This document shows positions 62,116-64,000 of a stretch of DNA of 64,000 nt, one piece after another. A model generated the notes under the pieces. That model had not been told where the DNA came from. It made no database searches and saw only the letters and a list, made by a program, of their open reading frames with translations. Source of the stretch: CAIXPS01 sp034430115 (GTDB lineage Bacteria > Chloroflexota > Anaerolineae > J036 > Brachytrichaceae); the NCBI GenBank assembly GCA_034430115.1, contig DAOUFG010000080.1:4751-68750 (forward strand), written 5' to 3'. Each line of letters begins with the position of its first letter. Position 1 is the stretch's first letter. A program made the translations under genes and the position numbers.

Positions 62116-64000
62116 CTATGGCTTTACGTCCACCCGGCCAAGTTCAACGACTTCCTGCCCACCATCGGTCAAGACGCGCTGGCCCGAAGCCGGGTCATAG
62201 ATGCCGACCTCAATACGCACCTGCCCGCTGAACCCTTGTGGCAGCGCCAGCCCATGATGATCCTCCACGTCGATTCCGACCGGCAAACTGGTCATCGGGC
62301 GCAAGTCATTCAAAGGCTGAGCATCGTGCTGAGCAACCAGGTTGCCCTGCGCATCCACCGCATGCACGAAAACTTTGTCATTCTGCTTCAATGCCGCTCC
62401 CGCTCGCCAGCGAAGCGCCACTGGTAACACGTCGCCGGCTTGAGCCGAGGAGGGCAATTCCGCGTGGACCAGTTGCAGGTCAAATCCGTCCGCGTTCGTC
62501 CAGCGGAATGGGACGCTCGTCACGGGGATCAAGTCTGCACGTGGAGCGCCGTACAGGCCATAAAACACGCCCTCTTCTCCCCACTCCGCCGTCGCCGGGT
62601 AATAGTGCGTGTCCAACCAACCGCGCAGGTCGCCGTTCCGCCCGGCCAGCCCGCGATATAGCACCACCCAGATGCGCTGGTGCATTTGCGCCGCCGCTGA
62701 CAGACGCGCCTGCCAGCGCACCGCCGGCTCAATCACCGGATCCCAGGTCAACGCATAGGACCACGCGGGGTCTGTTGCTTGCCTGTCCAGGACATAGAAG
62801 CCCGCCGGGCTGAGCACGTTAAAGACCACCAAATCATCCGGCTGAGCTTGCGGCAGGATGTGCCGGGCATAAGTGTGTGGATTATAGGGGTCAAATACTT
62901 CCAGCGCCTTTTGATAAACCAGGTTGGCGCTAGCATTGAAATAGACCCCTATCAGCGCGAGCACCGCTACCCCGGCCAAGAAGTGCCACTGTTGCGCCAA
63001 CTGATCGAGCGCCCAGGCCAGCCACAACCCCAACAGCGCAACAGCGCATACCAACATCCGCTCGTTAAAGGCCCAATTGCGCGCCCCAATGCTCACACCC
63101 AGCAACGTGAAGATGATCGCCATGAGCGGCAAAGCCAGTTGTAGCAACCCGGCCCAGGCTGAGCCGCGCGCGCGCAATCGCCCAACGCCAAAGGCGATCA
63201 ACCCGCTAAGCAGCAGCCCGCCGACCACCCAAAACCCCGGCTGCCCAGTCCAGCGAGACATGACCAGCCCCTCCACACCGAGCTTGAGGAAGTAGGTGAC
63301 CGGATAAGCCTGCGCCGTATTGCCCGTATCGGCAGACGCGCGCGACAGGAACTGCGGAATTGCAAAAATAGCCCACGGGACATAAACCAGCAACGCCAGG
63401 CTGGTTCCCAGCGCCACCCATCGCAAAGTGAACAGGAAGCGCTTCCCGTTGCGCAAGAGGGCCACGACCAAGACGTAAACGGCCAGCCCGGCCAGCACCC
63501 ATACTGCGTGATAGAGCGTGTACATCGCGCCGGCGGCACCCACGACGAAGGCAAACAACCCGCCAACGGGGACGCGGGGCTGATCAAGCAAGCGCAAGCC
63601 CCCCCACACGGCCAGCAGGACGAAGCTGGGCACCAGCGCATACATACGAATGACGGCGCTGTAATAGACCAATAGCGGCAGCCAGGCTATCAGGCCGGTT
63701 GCAATCAACCCCAGGCGTAGCGACCCGGACCAGCGCCTGGCAGCCACAAATGCCAGCGGAACCGCAGGCAAGCTCATCATTACGGCCAGGAACCGGTCGC
63801 CGAAGAGTGAGACGCCCGCGATGGATTGCCAGGCCCCCAACAACAGATAGAACAGCGGCGGGTGAACGTCTTCGGCGGTGATGGTGAACAGGTCCCCAAG
63901 GCTCAGAGAGGCGTGCGCAATCGACCAACCCTCATCCCAGCGCGGCGGTACCTGCACCAGCCCTACCATGCGCAGCACGAAGGCGAGCAACGTCATCAGG
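62116..64000 (-). CDS. GT-C family membrane glycosyltransferase (PMT/ArnT-like), 5' end outside window
   Basis: At least 626 residues; the frame remains open to the window end, and the first membrane helix appears cut, so the start lies beyond base 64000. Visible are the GT-C acidic motif PPRWDEGWSIAHASL in the first outer loop, the HPPLFYLLLGAW motif, about ten membrane segments, and a C-terminal outer domain of about 250 residues ending in a beta sandwich (RWRAGAALKQNDKVFVHAVDAQGN). The family transfers sugars from lipid-linked donors at the outer membrane face. Acceptor unknown. Confidence 0.8.
   Translation of the reverse strand, partial: LMTLLAFVLRMVGLVQVPPRWDEGWSIAHASLSLGDLFTITAEDVHPPLFYLLLGAWQSIAGVSLFGDRFLAVMMSLPAVPLAFVAARRWSGSLRLGLIATGLIAWLPLLVYYSAVIRMYALVPSFVLLAVWGGLRLLDQPRVPVGGLFAFVVGAAGAMYTLYHAVWVLAGLAVYVLVVALLRNGKRFLFTLRWVALGTSLALLVYVPWAIFAIPQFLSRASADTGNTAQAYPVTYFLKLGVEGLVMSRWTGQPGFWVVGGLLLSGLIAFGVGRLRARGSAWAGLLQLALPLMAIIFTLLGVSIGARNWAFNERMLVCAVALLGLWLAWALDQLAQQWHFLAGVAVLALIGVYFNASANLVYQKALEVFDPYNPHTYARHILPQAQPDDLVVFNVLSPAGFYVLDRQATDPAWSYALTWDPVIEPAVRWQARLSAAAQMHQRIWVVLYRGLAGRNGDLRGWLDTHYYPATAEWGEEGVFYGLYGAPRADLIPVTSVPFRWTNADGFDLQLVHAELPSSAQAGDVLPVALRWRAGAALKQNDKVFVHAVDAQGNLVAQHDAQPLNDLRPMTSLPVGIDVEDHHGLALPQGFSGQVRIEVGIYDPASGQRVLTDGGQEVVELGRVDVKP

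Overview
The window is chromosomal DNA of a high-GC, gene-dense bacterium, most probably a member of the Chloroflexota (Anaerolineae-like). This is an inference from the gene mix: sugar-binding lipoproteins with Thr/Val-rich linkers, hybrid histidine kinases paired with unusual helix-turn-helix/receiver regulators, a divergent queuine tRNA-ribosyltransferase and an FmrO/Rmt-type 16S rRNA methyltransferase. There are no rRNA or tRNA genes, no CRISPR array and no transposase. The window cuts valS at its left end and a GT-C glycosyltransferase at its right end.

Layout. 1-3440: valS and a nucleoside phosphorylase. 3480-5430: a visibly AT-richer island with a two-gene minus-strand pair, a DUF2971 protein and a putative PD-(D/E)XK nuclease. 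5435-9302: a DUF3054 membrane protein, a lone molybdenum hydroxylase large subunit and a CopD-family protein. 9357-10260: hsp20 and, upstream of it, a very small transcription unit (promoter, 18-codon ORF, structured RNA, terminator). 10261-18925: a minus-strand block holding a glycosidase-fold/O-antigen-ligase fusion, a HEAT-repeat protein, the site-2 protease rseP, a GNAT enzyme, miaB and a methyltransferase. 19036-23133: biotin carboxylase, a FecR-like exported protein, an OB-fold protein and a Trm112-like protein. 23362-30875: mfd, then the RNA-modification set rsmI, tgt-like and fmrO-like, a 450-base structured region and recX. 30935-43712: rny, lysS, an S1-domain protein, an ATP-grasp-like protein, an M24 peptidase, a small membrane protein, an SPFH protein, an exported metallopeptidase and pheT.

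43850-62106 is the most distinctive part. Two sugar ABC importers (binding protein plus two permeases, neither with an ATPase gene) each lie beside a regulatory pair: a six-TM hybrid histidine kinase with two degenerate receivers, convergent with a regulator built as sigma-4-like helix-turn-helix, degenerate GHKL-like domain and canonical receiver. The two pairs are paralogous. An aldo/keto reductase and a mannonate-dehydratase-like enzyme sit with them, suggesting uptake and catabolism of sugars or sugar acids. The redox repressor rex follows.

The genome also carries families of short periodic repeats. Heptanucleotide (GATTGAC-like) arrays, often arranged as inverted arms, are inserted in frame inside three conserved genes and lie at the ends of three more. 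About 10-base (ATCTGTGTTC-like) arrays and TGTCAT...ATGACA palindromes lie between genes.
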